Of a DNA stretch of 64,000 bases, positions 26,547-35,015 are shown piece after piece. The notes beneath the pieces are model-generated. The model made no database searches. It saw only the letters and a list, made by a program, of their open reading frames with translations, and was not told the origin of the DNA. Origin of the DNA: RYN-230 sp963782185 (lineage in GTDB: Bacteria > Actinomycetota > Actinomycetes > Streptosporangiales > Streptosporangiaceae); NCBI GenBank assembly GCA_963782185.1, contig CAWAJB010000016.1, positions 62,001 to 126,000 of the forward strand. Reading direction: 5' to 3'. The translations under genes were made by a program, and so were the position numbers. The stretch's first letter is position 1; the number at the start of each line of letters is the position of its first letter.

Positions 26547-27255
26547 CCTCAATATGGTGGCCTGGCGGTCGGGAATCGGCCGTTCGCCGGCAATGACCGT
26601 GCGCTGGCCCGGTCTTGTCTGGGTATTGTCTCCGCACCCATGAAAGCGGCCCAGCGGGGATGCGGTCAGTTCTCGTGAAGTCGCTCTTGACCCACTTACC
26701 GGGGCCACTGTAAACCCAGGTCAACAACTGGCAAAACTTACGTAAACCTTCCATTTTAAGCTATCACATTTATTCAATTAGTTCAGCGACGTCCTGCTAG
26801 TCGATGCCTGCTTCAGAGAGGGAAAGATGATTCTTCTCGCGGGTTCCAACTCGGATGGGAGTCCCTTGACAGTTGGCCCGCTCGGTGGATGGCATCAGTG
26901 GAAAATTCGGCTCTGCTGTTGACTCGGCGGCGGTCCCGCCCCTGGGAAGGGTATCCCTATCCCGTACAGGGACCCAAGGACAACCGAAATGGGCGCAAGT
27001 ATATTTGGTGACCGCGAATGGGCGAGGTCCTGGCAGAGCAACTGTGACGATGGGTAACGGGCCTGGCGCCCGGTCGGTGGCCGCGCGTGCCAGTCATCAC
27101 TGCTAGATGGACTCGTCTGTGGCGCCTGGTGGCTACTGGCGGTCCCTGGCCTGCGTGTCTGTTATCCCAGTGGCTTCTCCGATAGCACGAGATGATGAAC
27201 TGGCTACAGCGGATCCTTTCACAGCCTGCTTTTCGACTCGACCCAGGAGCCAGCG
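26547..27255. other. Gene-free region with AT-rich core
   Basis: About 700 bases without a recognisable gene. The section 26740-26870 is markedly AT-rich for this genome (for example around 26760-26775). A 31-codon frame at 26827-26922 behind GAGAGGGAAAG lacks the GC3 bias of real genes here. A 77-codon frame at 26873 is unrecognised. The region must contain the hutU promoter. Confidence 0.5.
26687..26716 (+). promoter_or_regulatory. Candidate sigma-70-type promoter
   Basis: TTGACC and TAAACC are separated by 18 bases, just ahead of the AT-rich core. This is a plausible housekeeping promoter, but it is about 540 bases from hutU, so its transcript is uncertain. Confidence 0.3.
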
Positions 27256-28923
27256 ATGACTGCCGCCGCCCCATCCGGCCCGCGCCCGGTCCGCGCCCCG
27301 CGCGGCACTGCCCTGTCCTGCCGCGGCTGGCCGCAGGAAGCGGCCATGCGGATGCTGATGAACAACCTTGATCCCGAGGTCGCCGAGCATCCCGACCAGC
27401 TCATCGTCTACGGCGGCTCGGGCCGCGCGGCCCGCAGCTGGCCGGCCTTCGACGCGATCGTTCGCAGCCTGGAGGACCTGCAGGGCGACGAGACGCTGCT
27501 GGTCCAGTCGGGGAAGCCGGTCGGGGTGATGCGCACCCACGAGTGGGCGCCGCGGGTGCTCATCGCCAACTCCAACCTGGTCCCGCAGTGGGCCACCTGG
27601 GAGGAGTTCCGCCGCCTGGAGTCTCTCGGCCTGACCATGTACGGGCAGATGACCGCCGGCTCCTGGATCTACATCGGGACCCAGGGCATCCTGCAGGGCA
27701 CCTACGAGACGTTCGCGGCCGTGGCCGCGAAACGGTTCGGCGCGTCGCTGGCCGGCACGATCACGCTGACCGCCGGGCTGGGCGGGATGGGCGGCGCCCA
27801 GCCGCTCGCCGTGACCATGAACGGCGGGGTGGCGATCGTCATCGACTGCGACCCGTCGCGGATCGTCCGGCGGATCGAGCACGGCTACCTGGACGTGGCC
27901 GCCGATGACGTCGGCGATGCGCTGCGCCGGGCGGTCGCGGCCCGGGACGCCGGGCAGCCGCTGTCCATCGGCCTGCTCGGCAACGCGGCGGATATCCTGC
28001 CGCGGATGCTGGCCATGGGCGCGCCGGTCGACGTGGTCACCGACCAGACCTCGGCCCACGACCCGCTGACCTACCTGCCGCGTGGCGTGGCGTTCGAGGA
28101 CATGGCCGCGCTGCGGGCCGAGGACCCGGCCGGCTTCACCGAGCGGGCCCGGCAGTCGATGGCCGTGCACGTCGAGGCGATGGTCGGGTTCATGGACGCC
28201 GGCGCGGAAGTCTTCGACTACGGCAACTCGATCCGGGGCGAGGCGGAGCTGGCCGGCTACACCCGGGCGTTCGATTTCCCCGGCTTCGTGCCCGCCTACA
28301 TCCGGCCGCTGTTCTGCGAGGGCCGGGGGCCGTTCCGGTGGGCCGCGCTGTCCGGTGACCCGGCCGACATCGCCGCCACCGACGCGGCCATCCTCGACCT
28401 GTTCCCCGATAACGAGCCGCTGGCCCGGTGGATCCGGATGGCCCAGGAGAAGGTGCACTTCCAGGGCCTCCCGGCCCGGATCTGCTGGCTGGGCTACGGT
28501 GAGCGGAATCTGGCCGGGGTCCGGTTCAACGAGCTGGTCGCGCGCGGCGACGTGCAGGCCCCGATCGTGCTCGGCCGGGACCACCTCGACTGCGGGTCGG
28601 TGGCCTCGCCCTACCGGGAAACCGAGGGGATGGCCGACGGCTCCGACGCGATCGCCGACTGGCCGCTGCTGAACGCGCTGGTCAACACGGCCTCCGGGGC
28701 GTCCTGGGTGAGCATCCACCACGGCGGCGGGGTCGGCATCGGCCGGTCCATCCACGCGGGCCAGGTCTGCGTGGCCGACGGCACCCCGCTGGCCGGGGAG
28801 AAGCTGGAGCGGGTGCTCACCAACGACCCTGGCATGGGCGTGATCCGGCACGTGGACGCCGGATACGAGGAGGCCGCCGAGGTGGCCGCGCAGCGGGGCG
28901 TGCGCGTCCCGATGCAGCCGTGA
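27256..28923 (+). CDS. hutU: Urocanate hydratase
   Basis: A 555-residue urocanase, the full family length. It converts urocanate to imidazolonepropionate, the second step of histidine catabolism, using tightly bound NAD. Family segments are visible: LMNNLDPEVAEHPDQLIVYGG, the NAD-loop region TAGLGGMGGAQPLA, VTDQTSAHDPL, and the Cys-containing GRDHLDCGSVASPYRETE plus HHGGGVGIGRS near the end. The ATG at 27256 follows CAGGAG. Its stop overlaps the M20 gene start (TGATG), placing it first in a three-gene hut operon. Confidence 0.97.
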   Translation: MTAAAPSGPRPVRAPRGTALSCRGWPQEAAMRMLMNNLDPEVAEHPDQLIVYGGSGRAARSWPAFDAIVRSLEDLQGDETLLVQSGKPVGVMRTHEWAPRVLIANSNLVPQWATWEEFRRLESLGLTMYGQMTAGSWIYIGTQGILQGTYETFAAVAAKRFGASLAGTITLTAGLGGMGGAQPLAVTMNGGVAIVIDCDPSRIVRRIEHGYLDVAADDVGDALRRAVAARDAGQPLSIGLLGNAADILPRMLAMGAPVDVVTDQTSAHDPLTYLPRGVAFEDMAALRAEDPAGFTERARQSMAVHVEAMVGFMDAGAEVFDYGNSIRGEAELAGYTRAFDFPGFVPAYIRPLFCEGRGPFRWAALSGDPADIAATDAAILDLFPDNEPLARWIRMAQEKVHFQGLPARICWLGYGERNLAGVRFNELVARGDVQAPIVLGRDHLDCGSVASPYRETEGMADGSDAIADWPLLNALVNTASGASWVSIHHGGGVGIGRSIHAGQVCVADGTPLAGEKLERVLTNDPGMGVIRHVDAGYEEAAEVAAQRGVRVPMQP

Positions 28924-30161
28924 TGAGCGCGGCGACGGCGTTCGCGGACCTATGGGAACCGCTGCTGCCGGCCGGCCGGGACCCGGGGACCGGCGGCTAC
29001 CGGCGGTTCTCCTGGACCGCGGCTGACCGGGATTGCCGGGCCTGGTTCGAGGCCGCGGCCCGGGAACGGCAGCTGCGCACCGGCCAGGACCGCAACGGCA
29101 ACCTCTGGGCCTGGTGGGACGTGGCCGGCCCAGCGGCGGGCGAGGCTCCCGCCACGGTAGCCACCGGGAGCCACCTGGACTCCGTGCCGGACGGCGGCGC
29201 TTACGACGGGCCGCTGGGCGTGGTGTCCGCGTTCGCGGCCATCGATGAGCTCCGCGCCGGGGGGTTCGTCCCGGTCCGGCCGATCGCCGTGGCCGCGTTC
29301 ACGGAGGAGGAAGGAGCCCGCTTCGGGGTGGCCTGCCTGGGCAGCCGCCTGCTGACCGGCGCGATCGACCCGGACCGGGCCCGCGGGCTGCGCGATGGCG
29401 ATGGGATCACGCTGGCCGGGGCGATGCAGGCGGCCGGGGAGGACCCGGGCCGGATCGGCCGCGACGACGACCTGATCGGCCGGCTCGGCTGCTACGTCGA
29501 GCTGCACATCGAGCAGGGCCGGGCCCTGGCGGACCTCGGCGCCGCCGTGGGCATCGCCGAGGGGATCTGGCCGCACGGCCGGTGGCGGCTGGATTTCACC
29601 GGGCAGGCTGATCACGCGGGCACGGCCGCGCTGGCGGACCGGCGCGACCCGATGATCCCCTACGCCGCCACCGTGCTGGCCGCCCGCGTGGCCGCCATCG
29701 AGCGCGGCGCCCGGGCCACGGTCGGCAAGGTGACCGCCGTGCCGGGCGCAGCCAACGCCGTGTGTTCCTCGGTCCGCGCCTGGCTGGACGTCCGCGCCCC
29801 GGACGGGCGGACGCTCGAGGACACGGTGGACCAGATCCTGGCCGCGGCCGGGCAGGAGTCCGGGGCGAACCGGGTCACGCTGGCCTCCCGCCAGGAGTCG
29901 TTCAGCCCCGAGGTCGAGTTCGATGCTCCGCTGGCGGGCCGGCTGGCCGCGGTGCTGGCCGCCCGCGGGATCGACGCGCCCAGCCTGGCCACCGGGGCCG
30001 GGCACGACGCCGGGGTGCTGGCCGCCCGGCTGCCGACCGCGATGCTGTTCGTCCGCAACCCCACCGGGGTGTCCCACTCGCCGGCGGAGCACGCTGGGGA
30101 CGCGGACTGCTCAGCCGGGGTCACCGCGCTCGCGGCCGTGCTGCGCGACCTGGCCGGCTGA
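28923..30161 (+). CDS. M20-family amidohydrolase (N-carbamoyl-amino-acid/allantoate type) in the hut operon
   Basis: A 412-residue binuclear metallo-amidase. Ligands are visible: His in TGSHLDSVPDGG, Asp in YDGPLG, Glu in FTEEEGARFG, His in LHIEQG and His in GVSHSPAEH. The family cleaves N-carbamoyl amino acids, allantoate or ureidoglycolate. It is locked between hutU and hutF by TGATG overlaps, and no HutG is seen. It may therefore hydrolyse N-formylglutamate made by HutF, a substrate much like an N-carbamoyl amino acid. That role is inference. A GTG at 28920 is an alternative start. Confidence 0.88.
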   Translation: MSAATAFADLWEPLLPAGRDPGTGGYRRFSWTAADRDCRAWFEAAARERQLRTGQDRNGNLWAWWDVAGPAAGEAPATVATGSHLDSVPDGGAYDGPLGVVSAFAAIDELRAGGFVPVRPIAVAAFTEEEGARFGVACLGSRLLTGAIDPDRARGLRDGDGITLAGAMQAAGEDPGRIGRDDDLIGRLGCYVELHIEQGRALADLGAAVGIAEGIWPHGRWRLDFTGQADHAGTAALADRRDPMIPYAATVLAARVAAIERGARATVGKVTAVPGAANAVCSSVRAWLDVRAPDGRTLEDTVDQILAAAGQESGANRVTLASRQESFSPEVEFDAPLAGRLAAVLAARGIDAPSLATGAGHDAGVLAARLPTAMLFVRNPTGVSHSPAEHAGDADCSAGVTALAAVLRDLAG

Positions 30162-31573
30162 TGCCGGTCCCCGCGGCGGCCGGGCCCGGGCCCGCCGGTG
30201 TCCGCCGCTGGCACGCGGAGCTGGCCTGGCTGGGCTGCGGCGAGGTCCGGTCCGGCGTGCTGATCGAGGCGACCGGGACCTTGTTCCGGTCCGTGACCCC
30301 GGACGTGCCGCCGGAGGTGGTGCCGCCGGGCACCGAGCGGCTGCCCGGCCTCACCCTGCCCGGCCTGGCCAACGCGCACTCACACGCCTTCCACCGCGCG
30401 CTGCGCGGGATCACCGAGGCGGGCCCGGGCACGTTCTGGACCTGGCGGGAGCGGATGTACCAGGTCGCCGGCCGGCTGGCGCCCGACAGCTACCTGGAGC
30501 TGGCCCGGGCCGCCTACGCGGAGATGGCACTGGCCGGGGTGACCTGCGTAGGGGAGTTCCACTACCTGCACCACGGCCCGGGCGGGTCGCCGTACGCCGA
30601 CCCCAACGAGATGGGCCGCGCCCTCGTCCAGGCCGCGGCCGAGGCTGGCCTGCGCATCACGCTGCTGGATACGTGCTACCTCTCTGGCGGGCTGGCCCCG
30701 GACGGGACACCCGAGCCGCTGTCGCCGGTGCAGCAGCGGTTCAGCGACGGGACCGCGGCCCGGTGGGCGGACCGGCTGGCCGTGCTCGGCGCCGACGAGC
30801 ACGGGATGCTCGCGCCGCACGCGCGGGCCGGGGTGGCCGTCCACTCCGTGCGCGCCGTCCCGCCCGCCCAGATGCACCCGGTCATCGACTGGTCACACCG
30901 CCTCGGGGCGCCGCTGCACGCCCACCTGTCCGAGCAGCCCGCGGAGAACGAGGCCTGCCTCGCCGCCTACGGCGCCACCCCGGCGCGGGTGCTGGATGAG
31001 GCCGGGACGCTGGGTCCGCGCAGCACGATGGTGCACGCCACCCACCTCACCCGCCACGACATCGAGCTGCTGGGCGGCAGCCGCACCTGCATCTGCCTGT
31101 GCCCGACCACGGAGGCCTTCCTGGCCGACGGCATCGGCCCGGCCGGGGCGCTGGCTGCCGCGGGCAGTCCCCTCGCACTGGGCAGCGACAGCCATGCGGT
31201 GATCGACCTGCTGGAGGAGGCCCGCCGCGTCGAGCTGGACGAGCGGCTGGCCTCGGGCCGGCGTGGCCGGTTCGGCGCCGCCGCGCTGGCCGGGGCGGCT
31301 ACCGCGGCCGGGCACGCCTGCCTGGGCTGGCCGGAGGCGGGGGAGATCGTCCCCGGCGCCCTGGCCGACCTGGTCACGGTGCGCCTGGACACCCCCCGGC
31401 TGGCCGGCGCGGCCGCGGCCACCGCGCTGGAGTCGGTGATCTTCGCGGGCACCGCGGCGGACGTGACCAGGGTGGTGACCGGGGGCCGTGACGTGGTCCG
31501 CGACGGCCAGCACCTGCTGGTCCCCGACGTGCCCGGCGCCCTCAGCAGCGCGCTGCGCCCCCTCCTCGCCTGA
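30161..31573 (+). CDS. hutF: Formimidoylglutamate deiminase
   Basis: A 470-residue amidohydrolase-superfamily deiminase. Metal and catalytic motifs: NAHSHAFHRALRG, LHAHLSEQPAEN, MVHATHLT and ALGSDSHAVIDL. These match HutF, which turns N-formimidoylglutamate into N-formylglutamate and ammonia. WTWRERMYQVAGRL after the first His motif is typical of this family. The ATG at 30161 overlaps the M20 gene stop (TGATG). The long upstream open frame is a shadow. It is the third gene of the hut operon. Confidence 0.93.
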   Translation: MPVPAAAGPGPAGVRRWHAELAWLGCGEVRSGVLIEATGTLFRSVTPDVPPEVVPPGTERLPGLTLPGLANAHSHAFHRALRGITEAGPGTFWTWRERMYQVAGRLAPDSYLELARAAYAEMALAGVTCVGEFHYLHHGPGGSPYADPNEMGRALVQAAAEAGLRITLLDTCYLSGGLAPDGTPEPLSPVQQRFSDGTAARWADRLAVLGADEHGMLAPHARAGVAVHSVRAVPPAQMHPVIDWSHRLGAPLHAHLSEQPAENEACLAAYGATPARVLDEAGTLGPRSTMVHATHLTRHDIELLGGSRTCICLCPTTEAFLADGIGPAGALAAAGSPLALGSDSHAVIDLLEEARRVELDERLASGRRGRFGAAALAGAATAAGHACLGWPEAGEIVPGALADLVTVRLDTPRLAGAAAATALESVIFAGTAADVTRVVTGGRDVVRDGQHLLVPDVPGALSSALRPLLA

Positions 31574-31589
31574 CCCAGCGGGTCGCGCC

Positions 31590-31795
31590 CCCGCCCGCCC
31601 CCTGGATCGCGCCCCCGCCGCCCCCGGATCGCGCCCCCGGCCGCCCCGCCGGATCGCGCCCCCGGCCGCCCCGCCGGATCGCGCCCCCCGGCCGCCCCGC
31701 CGGATCGCGCCCCCGGCCGCCCCGCCGGATCGCGCCCCCCGGCCGCCCCGCCGGATCGCGGCCCCCGGCCGCCCCGCTGGATCGCGCCCCGCCGG
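31590..31795. repeat. Tandem repeat after hutF
   Basis: About seven imperfect copies of a 25-26-base unit (GGATCGCGCCCCCGGCCGCC plus a few bases) directly downstream of hutF. No gene lies in 31574-32042. Confidence 0.85.
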
Positions 31796-31885
31796 CGCTC
31801 ACGCCATCGGCTCGCCCGCGCGCGGCCCGGCTGTCCGTCCCGCCAATCCCACCCCGCCCAGAAGCCCCTCCCGTCCCAGGCCCCT

Positions 31886-31939
31886 TTCGTGATCATGGGT
31901 TTGGTGTGGCTATAGCAACACCAAACCCATGATCACGAA
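31886..31939. repeat. Long palindrome, copy 1 of a related pair
   Basis: Perfect 22-base arms (31886-31907 and 31918-31939) flank a 10-base centre containing GCTATAGC, itself a palindrome. It lies between the convergent hutF and marR units. A related 46-base palindrome lies at 63646-63691. It could act as a bidirectional terminator or be a dispersed repeat. Confidence 0.85.
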
Positions 31940-31949
31940 CCTTCATCTG

Positions 31950-32095
31950 GCATTGGCGGGGTTGGCGGGGTTGGCGGGGTTGGCGGGGTTGGCGGGGCTA
32001 TGGGGATGATGGGCTGGGGAGCGTGGGGTCAGGGGTCAGGGGTCAGGGGTCAGGGGTCAGGGGGCAGGGGGCAGGGGGCAGGGGGCAGGGGGCGG
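31950..32095. repeat. Short tandem repeats at the end of marR
   Basis: Two adjacent arrays. Copies of a 9-base unit (GGCGGGGTT) lie at about 31955-31998, and 7-base GGGGTCA/GGGGGCA units at about 32029-32095. The second array forms the coding 3-prime end of marR. Confidence 0.85.
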
Positions 32096-32564
32096 GGCGG
32101 AGACGGGCACGGGCGGCGGCGAGGCCTTCGGCCAGGGCCTCGCGCTGGGCCGGGGTGAGGGCGTCGATGAGGTTGTCGCGCACGACCCGCAGGTGCCCGG
32201 GTGCCGCGCGGCCGAGGGCGTCCCGGCCCGCGCCGGTCAGGATGGCCAGGATGCCCCGCTCGTCCGAGGGGCACTTCTCCCGGCGGACCAGCCCGGCCTT
32301 CTCCAGCTGGGTGATCTGGTAGGTCAGGCCGCTGCGGGAGACCACGATCACGTCCGCCAGCTCGCTCATCCGCAGCTGCCCGCCGTCCGCGGCGCCCAGC
32401 CGGGACAGGATCTCGTACTGCGCGTGGGACAGCCCGGCATCGTGGCGGAGCTGCTGCTCGATCGCGCGCTCCAGCAGGTGGCTGACCTCCAGGAAGGCCA
32501 GCCACGCCTTCATCTCCGCCGGGTCGAGCCAGCGCGCGGCGGGCTGGTCACTGGTGAAAGCCAT
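32043..32564 (-). CDS. MarR family transcriptional regulator
   Basis: A 173-residue winged-helix regulator. Seen: LRHDAGLSHAQYEILSRLG, the recognition helix LADVIVVSRSGLTYQITQLEKAGLV and the wing RREKCPSDERGILAILT. The last residues (PAPCPLPPAPCPL) are encoded by a short tandem repeat and are probably not part of the fold. It is divergent from the dioxygenase gene, with two palindromic sites between them, and is therefore likely to repress both itself and the dioxygenase in response to a small aromatic ligand. Confidence 0.92.
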   Translation of the reverse strand: MAFTSDQPAARWLDPAEMKAWLAFLEVSHLLERAIEQQLRHDAGLSHAQYEILSRLGAADGGQLRMSELADVIVVSRSGLTYQITQLEKAGLVRREKCPSDERGILAILTGAGRDALGRAAPGHLRVVRDNLIDALTPAQREALAEGLAAARARLRPAPCPLPPAPCPLTPDP

Positions 32565-32584
32565 CCCGCCAGCCTACCGAGTAT

Positions 32585-32642
32585 CGTTCGAATTTGAACG
32601 ACGATGTGGTCCGTCTGGGGGAATGTAGTTCAAATTTGAACT
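32585..32642. promoter_or_regulatory. Twin palindromic operators between marR and the dioxygenase gene
   Basis: Site 1 at 32585-32600 (CGTTCGAATTTGAACG, one mismatched pair) and site 2 at 32627-32642 (AGTTCAAATTTGAACT, perfect) share the core TTCAAATTTGAA. They are 42 bases apart, four helical turns, on the same face of DNA. This is a strong candidate MarR binding pair. Confidence 0.8.
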
Positions 32643-32682
32643 GTTATCCGGAACGATGACACGGACCACGCAGGAGGAAGCG

Positions 32683-33480
32683 ATGACGGCCAGCGACACG
32701 TCGCCCGGTACCCCGGAGCGCATGCCCGCGATCTACCTCAGCCACGGCGCGCCCCCGCTGGCCGATGACGCCCTGTGGACCCGCCAGCTCGCGGACTGGG
32801 CCTGGGAGCTCCCCAAGCCGAAGTCCGTGCTCATGGTCTCCGCGCACTGGGAAGCGGCGCCGCTCGCGCTCGGGGCGACCACCACCGTGCCGCTCACCTA
32901 CGACTTCTGGGGCTTCGAGGATCGGTACTACCAGGTCCGCTACCCGGCCCCGGGTGCCCCGGAACTGGCCAGCGACGTCCGCAAGCTGCTCCGCACGGCG
33001 GGCACCCCGGTCGAGGACATCCCGGACCGGGGGCTGGACCACGGCGCCTACGTGCCGCTGGCCGAGATGTACCCGGACGCGGACGTCCCGGTGCTCCAGG
33101 TGTCCATGCCCACGCTGGACCCCCGCGGCCTGTACGAGATCGGCCGCAAGCTCAGGCCCCTGCGCGACGAGGGCGTCCTGATCGTGGGCAGCGGCTTCTT
33201 CACCCACAACCTCCGGGCGCTCAGCCCCGGCGGCCGGGTGCAGCCGGTCATGGCCGAGTTCGACCACTGGGGCCAGGAGACGCTGGCCCGCGGTGACCTG
33301 GACGCGCTGCTGGACTTCCGGCACCAGGCGCCCGCCGCCCGCCAGGCGCATCCCCGGACGGAGCACTTCGCCCCGCTGTTCGTCACGCTCGGTGCGTCCG
33401 ACGGCGACCTGGCCGGCGCCCGCAGCGTGATCGACGGGTTCTGGCTCGGCCTGGCCAAGCGCTCCATCCAGGTCGGCTGA
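32683..33480 (+). CDS. DODA-type extradiol ring-opening dioxygenase family protein
   Basis: A 265-residue class III extradiol dioxygenase-like protein (YgiD/LigB fold). Metal-ligand regions: YLSHGAPP, VSAHWEAAP, GLDHGAYVPL and GSGFFTHNLRA. The family includes plant DOPA dioxygenases and bacterial ring-opening enzymes. ATG at 32683 follows AGGAGGAAG; an in-frame ATG at 32656 has no ribosome site. It is divergent from and probably controlled by the adjacent MarR protein. It lies within the hut region, but a role in histidine breakdown is not evident. Confidence 0.88.
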   Translation: MTASDTSPGTPERMPAIYLSHGAPPLADDALWTRQLADWAWELPKPKSVLMVSAHWEAAPLALGATTTVPLTYDFWGFEDRYYQVRYPAPGAPELASDVRKLLRTAGTPVEDIPDRGLDHGAYVPLAEMYPDADVPVLQVSMPTLDPRGLYEIGRKLRPLRDEGVLIVGSGFFTHNLRALSPGGRVQPVMAEFDHWGQETLARGDLDALLDFRHQAPAARQAHPRTEHFAPLFVTLGASDGDLAGARSVIDGFWLGLAKRSIQVG

Positions 33481-33493
33481 CCCGGAAAATTCT

Positions 33494-33513
33494 CCGCAAC
33501 GAAAACCGTCCCG
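33494..33513 (+). repeat. Half-copy of the 43.2-kb palindrome
   Basis: A 20-base sequence beginning CCGCAACGAAAACC is identical to the left arm region of the palindrome at 43233-43277. It lies just after the dioxygenase stop and has no complementary right arm here. Confidence 0.6.
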
Positions 33514-33614
33514 CCCACCCAGCTTCCCCAGGCCGGGGTGGTGCCGGGTGGGACCAGGCGCCGGCCGCGGCGCGGGTGAGGAAGCCAGCGCCCGCCCCGC
33601 ACGAGGCGCAAACC

Positions 33615-33788
33615 GGCGCCGCCCGGGCGGAAAGACGCAGCCCGCCGCGGGACCCATGGCGCCAGGCAATCCGGCGCCGCCCGGGCGGAAAGACGCAGCC
33701 CGCCGCGGGACCCATGGCGCCAGGCAATCCGGCGCCGCCCGGGCGGAAAGACGCAGCCCGCCGCGGGACCCATGGCGCCAGGGAAACC
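33615..33788. repeat. Three tandem copies of a 58-bp unit upstream of hutI
   Basis: Units begin at 33615, 33673 and 33731, each starting GGCGCCGCCCGGGCGGAAAG and containing ACCCATGGCGCCA. The first two copies are identical; the third diverges at its end. The array occupies most of the space between the dioxygenase gene and hutI, so it lies in or near the hutI promoter. Confidence 0.92.
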
Positions 33789-33818
33789 GCCCGGGACCGC
33801 GCCCGGTAACGTGCTCGC

Positions 33819-35015
33819 GTGAGCACCCTGATCACGAACGTCGGTGAGCTGGTCACCAACGTGCCGCTGGACCGGGATCCGGGCCAGGGCCCGGGCGGGT
33901 TCGCCGCGCTGGCCGGCGCGGCCCTGGTCATCGAGGATGGCCGGGTGGCCTGGACCGGCCCGGCCGCGCAGGCGCCGGCCGCGGATGAGGCCGTCGACTG
34001 CGGCGGCCGCGCGGTGCTGCCGGGCTTCGTCGACTCCCATGCGCACCTGGTCTTCGCCGGCGAGCGCAGCGCCGAGTTCGCCGCGCGGATGGCCGGGACG
34101 CCGTACCAGGCGGGCGGGATCCGGAGCACGGTCGCGGCCACCCGGGCCGCCCCGGACGAGGTGCTGCGGGAGAACCTGGCCCGGCTGGCCCGGGAGATGC
34201 TGGCCCAGGGGACCACGACGCTGGAGTGCAAGTCCGGTTACGGGCTCACGGTGCCCGGCGAGGCGCGCGCGGTCGCGCTAGCCGCCGAGGTCACCCCGGA
34301 GGTCACGTTCCTGGGCGCGCACGTGGTACCGCCCGGGTACGAGGATGACCGGGCCGGCTACCTGGATCTGGTCTGCGGCCCCATGCTGAGCGCGTGCGCG
34401 CCGCACGCCCGCTGGGTTGACGTGTTCTGCGAGCGGGGTGCGTTCGACGCCGACGAGGCCGCCGCGGTGCTGGCCGCGGGCCGGGCCGCCGGGCTCCTGC
34501 CCCGGGTGCACGCCAACCAGCTCGGCCCCGGCCCCGGCGTCCAGGTCGCGGTGGCGGCGGGCGCGGCCTCCGCGGACCACTGCACCTACCTGAGTGACGC
34601 GGACGTGGACGCGCTTGCGTCGTCCGGCGTCCCCGGGTCCGGCACCGTCGCCACGCTGCTGCCGGGGGTGGAGTTCTCGACCCGGCAGCCCTATCCGGAC
34701 GCGCGCCGGCTGCTGGCCGCGGGGGTGACGGTCGCCCTGGCCACGGACTGCAACCCGGGTTCCTGCTTCACGTCCAGCATGCCGCTGTGCGTGGCCCTGG
34801 CCGTCCGCGAGATGCGGATGACCACGCAGGAGGCCGTGGCGGCGGCCACCGCGGGCGGGGCCCGCGCGCTGCGCCGCAGCGACGTCGGCCACCTGGGGGT
34901 GGGGGCGCGCGCGGACCTGGTCCTGCTGGACGGCCCGTCCCATACGTACCTCGCCTACCGCCCCGGTGTCCCGCTGGTCCGCGCGGTCTGGCGGGCCGGG
35001 CAGCGTGAGTTCTAG
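33819..35015 (+). CDS. hutI: Imidazolonepropionase
   Basis: A 398-residue amidohydrolase. Motifs: GFVDSHAHLVFAGERSAEF, TTLECKSGYGL, FLGAHVVPP, RVHANQLGPG and ALATDCNPGSC. HutI opens the ring of imidazolonepropionate to give N-formimidoylglutamate, linking HutU to HutF. The start is GTG at 33819. It is separated from the hutU operon by the marR/dioxygenase pair and a tandem repeat, so it may have its own promoter. Confidence 0.96.
   Translation: MSTLITNVGELVTNVPLDRDPGQGPGGFAALAGAALVIEDGRVAWTGPAAQAPAADEAVDCGGRAVLPGFVDSHAHLVFAGERSAEFAARMAGTPYQAGGIRSTVAATRAAPDEVLRENLARLAREMLAQGTTTLECKSGYGLTVPGEARAVALAAEVTPEVTFLGAHVVPPGYEDDRAGYLDLVCGPMLSACAPHARWVDVFCERGAFDADEAAAVLAAGRAAGLLPRVHANQLGPGPGVQVAVAAGAASADHCTYLSDADVDALASSGVPGSGTVATLLPGVEFSTRQPYPDARRLLAAGVTVALATDCNPGSCFTSSMPLCVALAVREMRMTTQEAVAAATAGGARALRRSDVGHLGVGARADLVLLDGPSHTYLAYRPGVPLVRAVWRAGQREF

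Noticed and set aside
26827..26922. 31-codon peptide gene with good ribosome site
   Set aside because: Codon positions lack the GC3 bias of real genes here and no precursor or modification gene is nearby; kept only as part of a finding.
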